A stretch of 14,100 nt of DNA from Candidatus Sungiibacteriota bacterium (GCA_016181565.1 JACOZA010000028.1:1-14100); one strand, 5' to 3'; shown: positions 1 to 6,519, counted from the stretch's first letter. Translations and numbers: made by a program. The notes: a model not told the origin generated them from the letters alone.

Positions 1-1
1 C

Positions 2-295
2 CTTTCAGGCAGGGACTCGCTTGCATACAATCATGGCATGATCTTTATTTTTCTTCAGCCCGGCCTATACCGTTTTTGGATGCCCGACATGCATTTCCCT
101 ATTGACATAATTTGGATCGCCGGCGAGAGGGTTGTGGGAATCACCGGAGATATTTCGCCGGAATTCGACCCCGACCACCCCGTTTTTTATACGCCCCCCG
201 TGCCGGCGCAATACGCGCTTGAGGTAAATGCCGGCTTTGCGGCCGCGAATAACATTAAGGCGGGAGACAAAACAATTTTTAACGGGATCAAGTGA
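2..295 (+). CDS. DUF192 (COG1430) family protein, 5' end cut by window edge
   Basis: The reading frame is open from base 2, so the true start lies outside the window and the ATG at 38 is internal. The visible part begins LSGRDSLAYNHGMIFIF and continues through FWMPDMHFPIDIIWI, which is the hallmark core of DUF192: a GLxGR turn, a GM(L/I)F strand, FWM, then a P(L/I)DI(I/V)(W/F)I strand. The C-terminal part, ending about 25 residues after a PVPAQYALEVNAGF segment, fits the usual small domain. Members are usually exported or membrane-tethered behind an N-terminal hydrophobic segment, which would be off the window; their biochemical function is not established. The stop is 3 bases before the FemAB gene start, so the two are very likely one transcript. 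Base composition resembles its neighbour. The family call is firm; the role is unknown. Confidence 0.85.
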   Translation, partial: LSGRDSLAYNHGMIFIFLQPGLYRFWMPDMHFPIDIIWIAGERVVGITGDISPEFDPDHPVFYTPPVPAQYALEVNAGFAAANNIKAGDKTIFNGIK

Positions 296-298
296 GCC

Positions 299-1336
299 AT
301 GAATATTTCTCAAGCAGAAGCCCGGGCAGAGTGGAATCAATTCGTGCGACAACACTGCCCGCCCGTTGGAGCATTTATGCAGACCTGGGAATGGGGAACG
401 TTTCAGCAATCTCTCGGCAGAAAAATCGATCGTTACTTTTTAAAAGATGGAAATAAACAACTTGCCGCGTTTACTCTGGTACATCACTCGCTGCCATTCG
501 GCTTTTCCTACGGATATATCCCCCGCGGTCCGATTATCGCGGCGCATGCGGCCGGCGAAGACAAACTGCCCGAAATATTGAACTTCATACGAACGTGGGC
601 GGTGCGAAACTTTTCTCGTCTGATATTTTTACGCTTGGAGCCGCCCCTTTCGTCGTTGGCCGCTGTCGCGCAGGGCCGCGGTTTTCATTTTCCGTCTTAT
701 TACATTCAGCCGCGGCATAATGTCATCGTCAGTCTTGATAAAGAGGGAGACGAAATTGTCAAAAGCTTCCACCCGTCTACCCGTTCCAATATCCGCCGAG
801 CAGAAAATCGAGGCGTCACCGTTGAAGTAAAATCGCGAATGACGGCGGCAGATTACAGGCATTTTTTTGTCATGGAGAAAGAAACAATTCAAAGGAACAG
901 AGGAAAAAACGCATATCCAAGCCGAAATTATTTCGATGCTTTATTGAGAACGATTCCGCCGTTTTCTGAAACTCGCGACCCCAACAGTCTTTCGCTCGGC
1001 ATCTTTTACGGATACCAGCATAATAGACCGGCGGCGGCGCATTTTGTCCTTTTCTTTTGCGGTACCGCAACCTATCTTTATGGGGCATCCTACAGCCAGC
1101 ATCTTAACTCGAAAGTGACAACTTATCTTCACTGGATCGCGATGCGGGAAGCCAAGCAGAGGGGGTTGCGATATTACGATCTCGGAGGCATCGATGATGC
1201 GCGCTGGCCGACACTTACGAACTTCAAGCGGCAATTTCGAGGCCAAGAGCTCACTTATATCGGCAATATTGATATACCCATACGCCCCGTTTCATACCGA
1301 ATATATAATCTCTTGAGAAGATTTAGAAACACGTAA
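299..1336 (+). CDS. FemAB/FemX-like peptidoglycan bridge aminoacyltransferase
   Basis: This 345-residue protein belongs to the FemABX (GNAT-fold) aminoacyltransferases, which move an amino acid from charged tRNA to the peptide of lipid II or a related precursor at the cytoplasmic face of the membrane. The N-terminal part has the typical MQTWEWG..Q..LGRK signature (about residues 27-42). The middle carries STRSNIRRAENRGV (about 160-173), which matches the lipid-II-binding linker of the family. The second GNAT lobe shows the hydrophobic AAHFVLFFCGTATYLYGAS stretch (about 248-267) and YYDLGGIDD (about 300-308), characteristic of CPR FemAB homologues. There is no signal peptide or membrane span, as expected. 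No Shine-Dalgarno precedes the ATG, which sits 3 bases after the DUF192 stop. The substrate amino acid cannot be told from sequence. It appears intact. Confidence 0.88.
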   Translation: MNISQAEARAEWNQFVRQHCPPVGAFMQTWEWGTFQQSLGRKIDRYFLKDGNKQLAAFTLVHHSLPFGFSYGYIPRGPIIAAHAAGEDKLPEILNFIRTWAVRNFSRLIFLRLEPPLSSLAAVAQGRGFHFPSYYIQPRHNVIVSLDKEGDEIVKSFHPSTRSNIRRAENRGVTVEVKSRMTAADYRHFFVMEKETIQRNRGKNAYPSRNYFDALLRTIPPFSETRDPNSLSLGIFYGYQHNRPAAAHFVLFFCGTATYLYGASYSQHLNSKVTTYLHWIAMREAKQRGLRYYDLGGIDDARWPTLTNFKRQFRGQELTYIGNIDIPIRPVSYRIYNLLRRFRNT

Positions 1337-1372
1337 GAAACTCGATGCGTCTAATAATTTGGATAAAATGCG

Positions 1373-1467
1373 AAGGGTACAGTATTCGAGCCTGCGATAC
1401 CCTTTCGGGTAAACCCGCTTTATCCCGACAATTCATTTTCTACAGCGCGGTACCCTTTGGTTAAAAT
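1373..1467. repeat. Inverted repeat with two alternative right arms
   Basis: The arm AAGGGTAC at 1373-1380 can pair with TACCCTT at 1398-1404 (7 bp) or with GTACCCTT at 1450-1457 (8 bp). The two right arms lie in an imperfect direct repeat, TACCCTTTCGGGTAAA and TACCCTTTGGTTAAA. A further small stem CGGG/CCCG spans 1406-1417. The block sits between the ends of the convergent FemAB gene (+) and Cys-rich gene (-), where a bidirectional end-of-transcript structure would be expected. There is no T-tract, so it is not a classical intrinsic terminator. Confidence 0.45.
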
Positions 1468-1490
1468 CCGAACCTACTTTGACGAACATC

Positions 1491-1554
1491 TCCTCGAGTC
1501 TAAGACTCTCGGAGTCGAATGACCGGACGAGGACTGAACTCCGCCAGAGGCGGA
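1491..1554. repeat. Cluster of short hairpins in the convergent intergenic region
   Basis: GAGTC (1496-1500), GACTC (1504-1508) and GAGTC (1512-1516) alternate with 3-base spacers, so the central unit can fold onto either neighbour. TCCTCG (1491-1496) pairs with CGAGGA (1528-1533) around them. A separate stem TCCGCC-AGA-GGCGGA lies at 1540-1554. No coding sequence or RNA gene is recognisable in 1337-1604 apart from these repeats and the 1373-1467 element. Confidence 0.45.
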
Positions 1555-1604
1555 CAGGCGCCCCGCCGCTCGCCCTTGATTAAACCGCGCGAAGCAAAAA
1601 TTAG

Positions 1605-2858
1605 CTATTTGAGAAGATACCTTAACATTGCTCCGAGAAGTGAGTGCTCTATAAGTGAGCTCGGTTGTCTTTCTCCGCTTGGGGGCGGAGGGAAGCAAGA
1701 CATAAATTTAGATTGAACAGCCGGATCCGGCGCACCCCGTTGTTCTCCGCCTTCACCTCCAGCACCTAAAGAATTAAGACAGGTCTGAAATTCGCCGCAC
1801 GGCTTTGTGAGACACGCGTTGATTTTTTCTTTCTGACAGGCCTGAAATTTCGCATTGACTGCCGGATTCGGAGTGCCTTCTTCTTGCTGTTGCTCTCCAT
1901 CCTGGTCTCCGCCGCTTGACTGCAGAGCTTTTAGACAGGCCTCAAACTCGGAGCAAGAAAGAGCTATGCAGGCAGCTTGTTTCTCCTGAGCTTTTTCCTT
2001 TCCGGTTTCGTCTTGACAGGCCATTACCCTTGCCTGTACCTTTTTTCCGGCTTCGTCCTGCGTTTTTTGTTCAGATGATTGCTCATTCCCTTTAGGCAAA
2101 GCATCGAAACACGAGTTAAACTCGGCGCAAGTGGGCTTACTTAAACAGGTCTCAATTTCTTTGCGGATATCCGGACCCATCTCGCCCTCGCATTTTTTCT
2201 GGGCCTCTGTTATGACAGAAACATCTGAACGCCCTGATTTTCCGGCCTTGAATCGTCCAAAAATATCAGAACCCATTTCTTTCTCCATGCAGACAAGCCA
2301 TTCGGGGTTAGCTTGGCTAAGGTCGGGCGGGCCCTGATTACGGTATTTTTCAATATTTTTAAGATCCTCTTCGCTGATCATGCCGTGATCTTTGGCAAAG
2401 TTGAAACAAGTATCCTGGTTTTCTGGAAGAACACAGAAGGCCTCACATTCGGCTTTGTCCTCGCACCCGCCGGGACCCGAAGTGATTTTGTATTTTTTGG
2501 CATCTGCCGCATCTTCTTCTGAAATAAAACCGGCTTTTACCGCAAAATCAACGCACTCATCAATATGCGTTTCATCTTTGCAGTAACTGTCGCACGCCTC
2601 TCGTGACTTACAATTCCCCGGGCCTTTACCTCCGGTCTTTCTAACTATGTCGGCATCTTCTTTTGAGACAAATCCGGCTCTTTCGGCAAAGTTAATGCAT
2701 TCAGTAACATTAGAGTCGTCATTACAGTATGTATCACATGATTCTTTTGTCGTGCATCCGCCGGGCAACTTTCCGCCGCTCTTTAGGTAGGGAAGAATTT
2801 TGCCGACCGCTTCGGCGTCTTCTTTCGGTATAAATCCGGCTTTTTGGGCGAATTCCAT
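1605..2858 (-). CDS. Cys-rich repeat secreted protein, C-terminal part (frame-broken)
   Basis: This is the downstream half of the protein that starts at 3997, in a different reading frame. Homology to the upstream repeats resumes at ECMEFAQKAGF near 2870-2837. It holds one half repeat, then three full units of the pattern PGxCxxxxxCxxxC-(7-8)-CxxFAxxxGxxSxEDA (for example GPGNCKSREACDSYC). These are followed by a second repeat type, about three copies of CLxKPCxEFxxCLxxL separated by Gly/Gln/Glu-rich linkers. The last unit stops after KFMSC, where the frame runs into a CTCCGC/GCGGAG hairpin (1673-1690) and a non-homologous tail, so the C-terminus may also be damaged. On its own this ORF has no signal peptide or credible start. 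The paired Cys spacing suggests disulfide-stabilised extracellular modules; the function is unknown. Confidence 0.7.
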   Translation of the reverse strand: MEFAQKAGFIPKEDAEAVGKILPYLKSGGKLPGGCTTKESCDTYCNDDSNVTECINFAERAGFVSKEDADIVRKTGGKGPGNCKSREACDSYCKDETHIDECVDFAVKAGFISEEDAADAKKYKITSGPGGCEDKAECEAFCVLPENQDTCFNFAKDHGMISEEDLKNIEKYRNQGPPDLSQANPEWLVCMEKEMGSDIFGRFKAGKSGRSDVSVITEAQKKCEGEMGPDIRKEIETCLSKPTCAEFNSCFDALPKGNEQSSEQKTQDEAGKKVQARVMACQDETGKEKAQEKQAACIALSCSEFEACLKALQSSGGDQDGEQQQEEGTPNPAVNAKFQACQKEKINACLTKPCGEFQTCLNSLGAGGEGGEQRGAPDPAVQSKFMSCFPPPPSGERQPSSLIEHSLLGAMLRYLLK

Positions 2859-3997
2859 GCATTCAATGCCATCTGACGAATTTCTTTTAACTCGTCGGAG
2901 GTGGCCAAATTAAATTTCTCTACAAAATTGACGCATTCCTCCAGATTGTCCACATTCTCGCAGTATTTTCGACAGGATGCTTCGTCTTTACATCGGCCGG
3001 GACTTTCCCCTTTTTGCATCGCGCTAAAAACCGCTTTTTTATCGTCGGGCACCTCTACCGTCAAATTAGCTTTATCGGCAAATTCGGTGCATTCCGTCCA
3101 ATGTTCTTCGGCATCGCAATATACCTCGCATTCTGCGAGATCAAAGCAACCACCAGGCCCACCGCCGATGTCATCTGTGGATTTTGCCGCAATCAACTGA
3201 GCAAGAGCGATAGTTCTGTCATTGGCATAACCGGTTTCTGTCAAAAAATTTTTACATTCGGGAGACAGGTCGCGATTATCAGGAGAACATTCACCAAAAC
3301 ACATTAGACCATAACCGCACACGGACGGCGGTTTAAGTTTTTTTCGAGCGGCCTGCTCAAGCGCTCTACCAATGCGGATAAGATTTTTTAGCTGAAGTTC
3401 TCCGTCTGTCCCGACTCCATTTTGTATATAAATACCTTCAATGTTAAATAGTTTTGAAACTTCCCGAAACTCTTCTTTGCTCATTTGCTCTACGGTGATA
3501 AAAGCTTGATCAACATCTTCTGGAGACCAGCCGTTTTGGATAAGGGAGTTGCGAATGCCTTCTTTTGATAGCAAGGCATTAGAGGGTTCTGCCAAAGAAC
3601 GGTTGAAACCATCCGCAATGGAGTGCTCCAGATAATACTTGTTATACTTTTCTTCTGTCAGTGAACCACCTGGCTTTCCTTCAGCTATTAATTTCTGGAG
3701 AGCTCTCTCTGCCCTACTGACTATTTTTTTGAAATAATCCGCTTTTTGGGGCGCAAGACCGGTTTCGCCATAAAAGTAAAAGCAACCGATAGGGGCGGCG
3801 CCACGATTGTCACAAAGAGCGTCGCATTCCGCCAGGTCTTTGCAGGGTTCAGAATCGTTTTCAAGAGTAAGTACGGCAGAAGGAAAGGTATAACTAGTCG
3901 CCGAAACCGATGGGATATATGCTGAAAATATAAATCCCAAAGCAATGGCAAACAAGGAAGAGATAATGATGGTTTTGTGATTGAACCGGAACGACAT
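2783..3997 (-). CDS. Cys-rich repeat secreted protein, N-terminal part (frame-broken)
   Basis: The start at 3997 gives a clear signal peptide: basic SFRFNHK, a hydrophobic stretch to about residue 28, then SVSATS. The mature part opens with one Cys unit (PCKDLAECDALC, about residues 51-62). A Cys-free, mostly helical segment of about 150 residues follows (about 75-225), then a divergent Cys unit (VCGYGLMCFGEC) and two regular units (GPGGCFDLAECEVYC; SPGRCKDEASCRKYC), each continuing to ExCxxF. After DELKEIRQMA (about 2890-2873) the frame leaves the repeat pattern and ends in a basic nonsense tail. The pattern resumes in the -1 frame about 20 residues too early, so a frame-changing deletion of roughly half a repeat is the simplest explanation. 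The gene is one base behind an 80-residue membrane protein and shares its promoter. I know this repeat style from CPR genomes but know no named family or function. Confidence 0.75.
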   Translation of the reverse strand: MSFRFNHKTIIISSLFAIALGFIFSAYIPSVSATSYTFPSAVLTLENDSEPCKDLAECDALCDNRGAAPIGCFYFYGETGLAPQKADYFKKIVSRAERALQKLIAEGKPGGSLTEEKYNKYYLEHSIADGFNRSLAEPSNALLSKEGIRNSLIQNGWSPEDVDQAFITVEQMSKEEFREVSKLFNIEGIYIQNGVGTDGELQLKNLIRIGRALEQAARKKLKPPSVCGYGLMCFGECSPDNRDLSPECKNFLTETGYANDRTIALAQLIAAKSTDDIGGGPGGCFDLAECEVYCDAEEHWTECTEFADKANLTVEVPDDKKAVFSAMQKGESPGRCKDEASCRKYCENVDNLEECVNFVEKFNLATSDELKEIRQMALNAWNSPKKPDLYRKKTPKRSAKFFPT

Positions 3998-3998
3998 A

Positions 3999-4241
3999 TT
4001 ACTTGAATGGATTTTGATAAATTGCGTCTAAAGGATTTTTCTGGTCTTTGAAAGGATTGGCGTCCGGTATCTGGCCTTCCAGAGAATTTTGTGTCTTTTC
4101 AAAAATCTGGCCCCCCAATGAAGAAACTTCTTCCGAAAGCGGAGTTTGCTGGCTCTTTGACCAATACCAAAAACCGGCGGCCGCAATAACAATCGCGATA
4201 ACGACAGAGACGAGAATTATCGGTTTTGATTTAAAATCCAT
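3999..4241 (-). CDS. Small single-pass membrane protein
   Basis: The protein has 80 residues. A short cytoplasmic start (DFKSKP) is followed by one hydrophobic helix (about residues 8-26) ending in WYWSK, then a soluble tail of about 50 residues rich in Asn, Pro and Gln with two NPF(K) repeats (NPFKDQKNP and QNPFK at the end). The tail contains SLGGQIFEKTQNSLEGQIPDAN, quoted here only in part: LGGQIFEKTQN. Orientation should place the tail outside the cell. The stop is one base upstream of the Cys-rich gene, so the two are translated from one message and likely act at the same surface. No enzymatic motif is present and the function is unknown. I recall similar tails (LGGQIFEKTQNP, repeated NPF) next to Cys-rich proteins in other CPR genomes, but cannot check this here. 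Confidence 0.8.
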   Translation of the reverse strand: MDFKSKPIILVSVVIAIVIAAAGFWYWSKSQQTPLSEEVSSLGGQIFEKTQNSLEGQIPDANPFKDQKNPLDAIYQNPFK

Positions 4242-4252
4242 ACAACACTTCT

Positions 4253-4258
4253 ATAATA
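4253..4258 (-). promoter_or_regulatory. -10 element for the 4241-1605 operon, near-leaderless
   Basis: On the - strand GG-TATTAT-AG lies 11 bases before the ATG at 4241. Initiation about 7 bases downstream would leave only a 4-5 base leader. There is no convincing -35 (CTTAAC at about 17 bases is weak) and no Shine-Dalgarno, which is consistent with leaderless translation. A perfect TATAAT also reads on the + strand at 4252-4257, but no + strand gene follows. Confidence 0.4.
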
Positions 4259-4370
4259 CCACGTACAATCAACAAGTTAAGTAATCCGCAGAACTTCAAC
4301 TCCGTTCATTACAAGCCGCAACCTGGGACGGAAAGAACGACTTTCTTGATAACTTTGCTTTGCGGATCCT

Positions 4371-4405
4371 CGATTTTGTACATTCGCTTCGCTCATCCAA
4401 AATCG
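4371..4405 (-). repeat. Hairpin behind the SHOCT gene
   Basis: CGATTTTG (4371-4378) and CAAAATCG (4398-4405) form an 8-bp stem with a 19-base loop. It lies in the gap between the SHOCT gene stop and the promoter of the next unit, and 23 bases beyond the hairpin at 4428-4448 on the same transcript. The rest of 4259-4463 shows no gene. Confidence 0.45.
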
Positions 4406-4427
4406 GGACAAGTTTTTCTTTGCTTGC

Positions 4428-4448
4428 CCTCCGTAGTTTTAACGAAGG
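4428..4448 (-). terminator. Possible terminator hairpin of the SHOCT gene
   Basis: On the - strand CCTTCGT (4448-4442) pairs with ACGGAGG (4434-4428) through one G-U wobble. On the + strand that position is a C-A mismatch, so the fold favours the - strand transcript, as expected for the gene ending at 4464. There is no T-tract, so termination function is only possible. Confidence 0.35.
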
Positions 4449-4463
4449 ATGGGGCGGCAAATT

Positions 4464-5219
4464 CTAAACCAAATCCTTTTTCTTGTCTTCAAATTCCTTT
4501 TTGTCTATCTCGCCTTTGGCGTATCGTTCTTTCAAAATTTCAAGCGCGGACTTGTCCGCCGTAGCCTTGACGGAGGTGGATTTTTCGTGATTGTGCGTGC
4601 CGCGAGATTGGCTGGTAAGCCATTTGATAAGCGCGACAATGCCCGCGATTATCAAGACCCACCAGAGAATCATAAATATCCAGCCGAAAGAGCCAAAAGG
4701 CCCAAATCCAAAGTTCATCATATTGTTTGTTGAGTTATTACTGCCAAAGGGAGACGACCACCCTCCCCACATCATATTCATCATCGGCATCCAGCCGCCG
4801 CTTCCGGCCGGAAATGCCGCCGAGGTATCGCAACCGGAGAGCCGTTTGCCCATAGCAATATGGATTTGTTCTTCGCCTTCCTCGCCGTGCGCCTGAATCA
4901 TCATCGCGTTCATGGCGGCGTGCGACTCACCGGCCATAGTCCCCATAAAGTATTCGCCGAGAACTCCGAATTGCTCATCGCTCAAATTCTCGCAAGCAAG
5001 CTCTCTTGCTCGGAGTTTATCCCAAATCTCTTTACCTTCTTGTTCTTCACGGGCGGTATGTTCAACGATTTCGTTCCAATCAACTGCCGTGTTGGAAAAA
5101 TTACCCATCCCCGAACGAGAACCTTCGGTTCCGTACGGGGCAGGCATTTGAGCGTTTGCGATTATAATAAACGAGCCAATGACGATTGCCGCAAGAATTA
5201 TAAAAATAAGTTTTTTCAT
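4464..5219 (-). CDS. Secreted/membrane Met-rich protein with C-terminal SHOCT domain
   Basis: I choose the ATG at 5219 because it gives a proper signal peptide (MKKLIFIILAAIVIGSF, cleavage near ANAQ). An upstream TTG at 5237 only adds six residues in front of it. The extracytoplasmic part has a helical segment with Cys (ELACENLSDEQFG), then YFMGTMAGESHAAMNAMM and HIAMGKRLSGC (about residues 90-134). It is rich in Met, His and Cys at regular spacing, which could bind metal; that is inference. A Trp/Met/Gly/Asn low-complexity stretch (MMNMMWGGW) precedes one membrane helix (about 178-198). A SHOCT module at the C-terminus (LEILKERYAKGEIDKKEFE, about 225-248) is a short helical oligomerisation element. 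The gene follows tRNA-Ser by 51 bases. No Shine-Dalgarno is seen. Function unknown. Confidence 0.82.
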   Translation of the reverse strand: MKKLIFIILAAIVIGSFIIIANAQMPAPYGTEGSRSGMGNFSNTAVDWNEIVEHTAREEQEGKEIWDKLRARELACENLSDEQFGVLGEYFMGTMAGESHAAMNAMMIQAHGEEGEEQIHIAMGKRLSGCDTSAAFPAGSGGWMPMMNMMWGGWSSPFGSNNSTNNMMNFGFGPFGSFGWIFMILWWVLIIAGIVALIKWLTSQSRGTHNHEKSTSVKATADKSALEILKERYAKGEIDKKEFEDKKKDLV

Positions 5220-5270
5220 ATTTATCAAGTTAGCCAAAAAACTAAAACCTTATTTACTTTCTCCTGCCCA

Positions 5271-5357
5271 TGGCGGAGGGTACAGGATTCGAACCTGTGA
5301 GGGATTTCTCCCACACGCTTTCCAAGCGTGCGCCTTAAACCACTCGGCCAACCCTCC
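5271..5357 (-). tRNA. tRNA-Ser(GGA)
   Basis: Class II tRNA of 87 nt. The acceptor stem is GGAGGGT (5357-5351) with ACCCTCC (5281-5275), discriminator G at 5274 and an encoded CCA at 5273-5271. The anticodon stem is CACGC/GCGTG with loop TT-GGA-AA; the anticodon GGA is complementary to + strand 5321-5323 and reads UCC/UCU Ser codons. A long variable arm (GGGAGAAATCCCTC) and a T-arm with GGTTCGAATCC are both present. The class II arm supports serine. Confidence 0.97.
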
Positions 5358-5373
5358 GCCATAAGCGAGATTG

Positions 5374-5483
5374 TCCCGAACATCTCCGAACGCAGTGAGG
5401 TTAGATGTTTGAGGATCCCGTACTTCCGCGAATGAGTACTCTGTGCTACCACCGACGATTTAGTTCGGAGATGACGGGATCCT
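5374..5483. other. Overlapping alternative stems upstream of tRNA-Ser
   Basis: Two perfect inverted repeats interleave. CATCTCCGAAC (5381-5391) pairs with GTTCGGAGATG (5463-5473), and AGGATCCCGT (5412-5421) pairs with ACGGGATCCT (5474-5483). The first pairing can be lengthened by TCCCG (5374-5378) with CGGGA (5475-5479), which uses bases needed by the second, so the extended form and the second stem exclude each other. The unextended stems would form a pseudoknot-type A-B-A'-B' order. The element lies between the htpX stop and tRNA-Ser. No gene is seen in 5358-5619. Confidence 0.55.
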
Positions 5484-5527
5484 AGAAACTGTAACCGCTC
5501 ACTCGGTTCGCGGATAGTTGCGGGACT

Positions 5528-5576
5528 GTTTGTTACCAAAATTTGTTCACCTACGAGCTCCAAATTTTAGACAAAC
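5528..5576 (-). terminator. Hairpin 3' of htpX, possible terminator
   Basis: The stem GTTTGT/ACAAAC (5528-5533 and 5571-5576) is continued, after a small internal loop, by AAAATTTG/CAAATTTT (5538-5545 and 5561-5568) with a 15-base loop. It begins 44 bases after the htpX stop on the - strand. It is A/T-rich and has no separate T-tract, so it may be an mRNA 3'-end structure rather than an intrinsic terminator. Confidence 0.4.
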
Positions 5577-5619
5577 CGGGAACAAGCAGACGCACTAGGC
5601 CACCATGCGACACCTCTGA

Positions 5620-6030
5620 CTATTGCGTGGTTTGCCCATCTTGCAATGCTTTGATCCTTTCTTCAATAGGAGGGTGCGTCATAAAAAGCTTGGCAATCCA
5701 GGGGGTTTTCTTCTCCCCGGAGACGTCAGCCTTGAAAGGATTTTCAAAAAAGAGATGGGCAGTAGCATTATTGGCAGTGGTAAGCGGCCGCGGATAATCT
5801 GCAATCTTCTTCAAAGCGGAAATCAGGCCTTCGGGATAGCGCGTCAAAAGCGCGCCCGAGGCATCAGCCAAAAATTCGCGCCGGCGCGAAACGGCTAGCT
5901 GGAGCAAAGTTGCGAAAAGCGGCGCCAAAAGCGACAGAATAATCCCGACTAATATCAGAATCCCGTTTCCCCGCCGGTCATTTCCGTTGGATCTCCCCCA
6001 CCACATCGAGCGCATAAAAATATCCGACAC
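5620..6030 (-). CDS. htpX: HtpX protease, C-terminal part (frame-broken)
   Basis: This frame carries the second half of an HtpX-type membrane M48 metalloprotease. It resumes at SDIFMRSMWWG, continues through a disordered RSNGNDRRGNG loop and a hydrophobic helix (ILILVGIILSLLAPLFATLL), then has SRRREFLADASGALLT, which contains the third zinc-ligand Glu (REFxADA) of the family. The C-terminus with FMTHPPIEERI is the usual HtpX ending. The frame stays open upstream to 6096, but that extension is out-of-frame sequence of the first half, so the biologically meaningful part starts near 6030. It has no start or zinc-binding HExxH of its own and would not be active alone. Confidence 0.8.
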   Translation of the reverse strand: MSDIFMRSMWWGRSNGNDRRGNGILILVGIILSLLAPLFATLLQLAVSRRREFLADASGALLTRYPEGLISALKKIADYPRPLTTANNATAHLFFENPFKADVSGEKKTPWIAKLFMTHPPIEERIKALQDGQTTQ

Positions 6031-6490
6031 GATGGTCACAAATCCCGACGTGCGACAACTCATGGGCCAGCACCCCTTCGAGTTCCGAACGATCAAGCCG
6101 CTCTAAAAGGCCGGTCGTGACGCAAATCACCGCGTGCTTGGGATTACGGCCGGTAGCAAAGGCATTGGGGGCCGGGTCATTGATAAGGTAGAACTTCGGC
6201 ATGGGGAGCCCTGCCGTGATCGACAGGTTCTCAAGGACCCGATGGAGCTCCGGATTAAATTTAAAGTCCACGGGTTTGGCGCGGTGGAGAGCCAACACCA
6301 CTCTATCGGAAAACCAATAACTCACGATGTTCATGAAGATACTCAACCCCACCGCTATATACAGAATCCCGGGGTTCGCATAAATCCGGCTGAATATCCA
6401 ACCGATCCCGATGACAGCGCCAAAGAACACTGCCATCAAAAGCCAAGTCCTGCGAAGATTACTGGAACGTTCGGTATAGAGTGTCCGCAT
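5978..6490 (-). CDS. htpX: HtpX protease, N-terminal part (frame-broken)
   Basis: This is the first half of a zinc-dependent inner-membrane protease of the HtpX family (M48B), which degrades damaged or misassembled membrane proteins with its active site in the cytoplasm. NLRRTWLLMAVFFG starts the first helix (about residues 11-33), the second spans about 41-59, and NIVSYWFSD and ENLSITAGLPMPKFYLI are classical HtpX segments. NAFATGRNPKHA precedes HELSH (H143, E144, H147), the zinc motif. Homology continues to GICDHR, then the frame diverges into about 16 unrelated residues and stops. The other half is in the -1 frame from about 6030. Compared with the family, roughly 15 residues of the hydrophobic segment after HExxH are missing at the junction (6027-6031), so this is not a simple one-base slip. 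No Shine-Dalgarno. Confidence 0.85.
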   Translation of the reverse strand: MRTLYTERSSNLRRTWLLMAVFFGAVIGIGWIFSRIYANPGILYIAVGLSIFMNIVSYWFSDRVVLALHRAKPVDFKFNPELHRVLENLSITAGLPMPKFYLINDPAPNAFATGRNPKHAVICVTTGLLERLDRSELEGVLAHELSHVGICDHRVGYFYALDVVGEIQRK

Positions 6491-6519
6491 AAAAATTCAA
6501 TGCCATAAGATGGGCGGCA

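Noticed and set aside
1519..1716. 65-residue + strand ORF in the convergent gap
   Set aside because: It runs through the hairpins and the end of the Cys-rich gene, and its composition is not protein-like.
2780..2900. Programmed -1 frameshift at G-TTA-AAA (about 2888) in the Cys-rich gene
   Set aside because: A frameshift would join the two frames but would still leave the first three Cys of that repeat missing, so a deletion explains more. It is also an unusual slippery site for bacteria.
2901..3307. + strand ORFs opposite the Cys-rich gene
   Set aside because: They are antisense shadows with no family similarity and no start signals. The - strand has a signal peptide and repeats.
5374..5483. 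T-box riboswitch
   Set aside because: No T-box consensus sequence or terminator/antiterminator with a T-tract, and no aminoacyl-tRNA synthetase or amino-acid gene downstream.
5225..5563. 112-residue - strand ORF containing EGWPSGLRRTLGKRVG
   Set aside because: This is the well-known spurious translation of a tRNA-Ser gene, which occupies 5271-5357.
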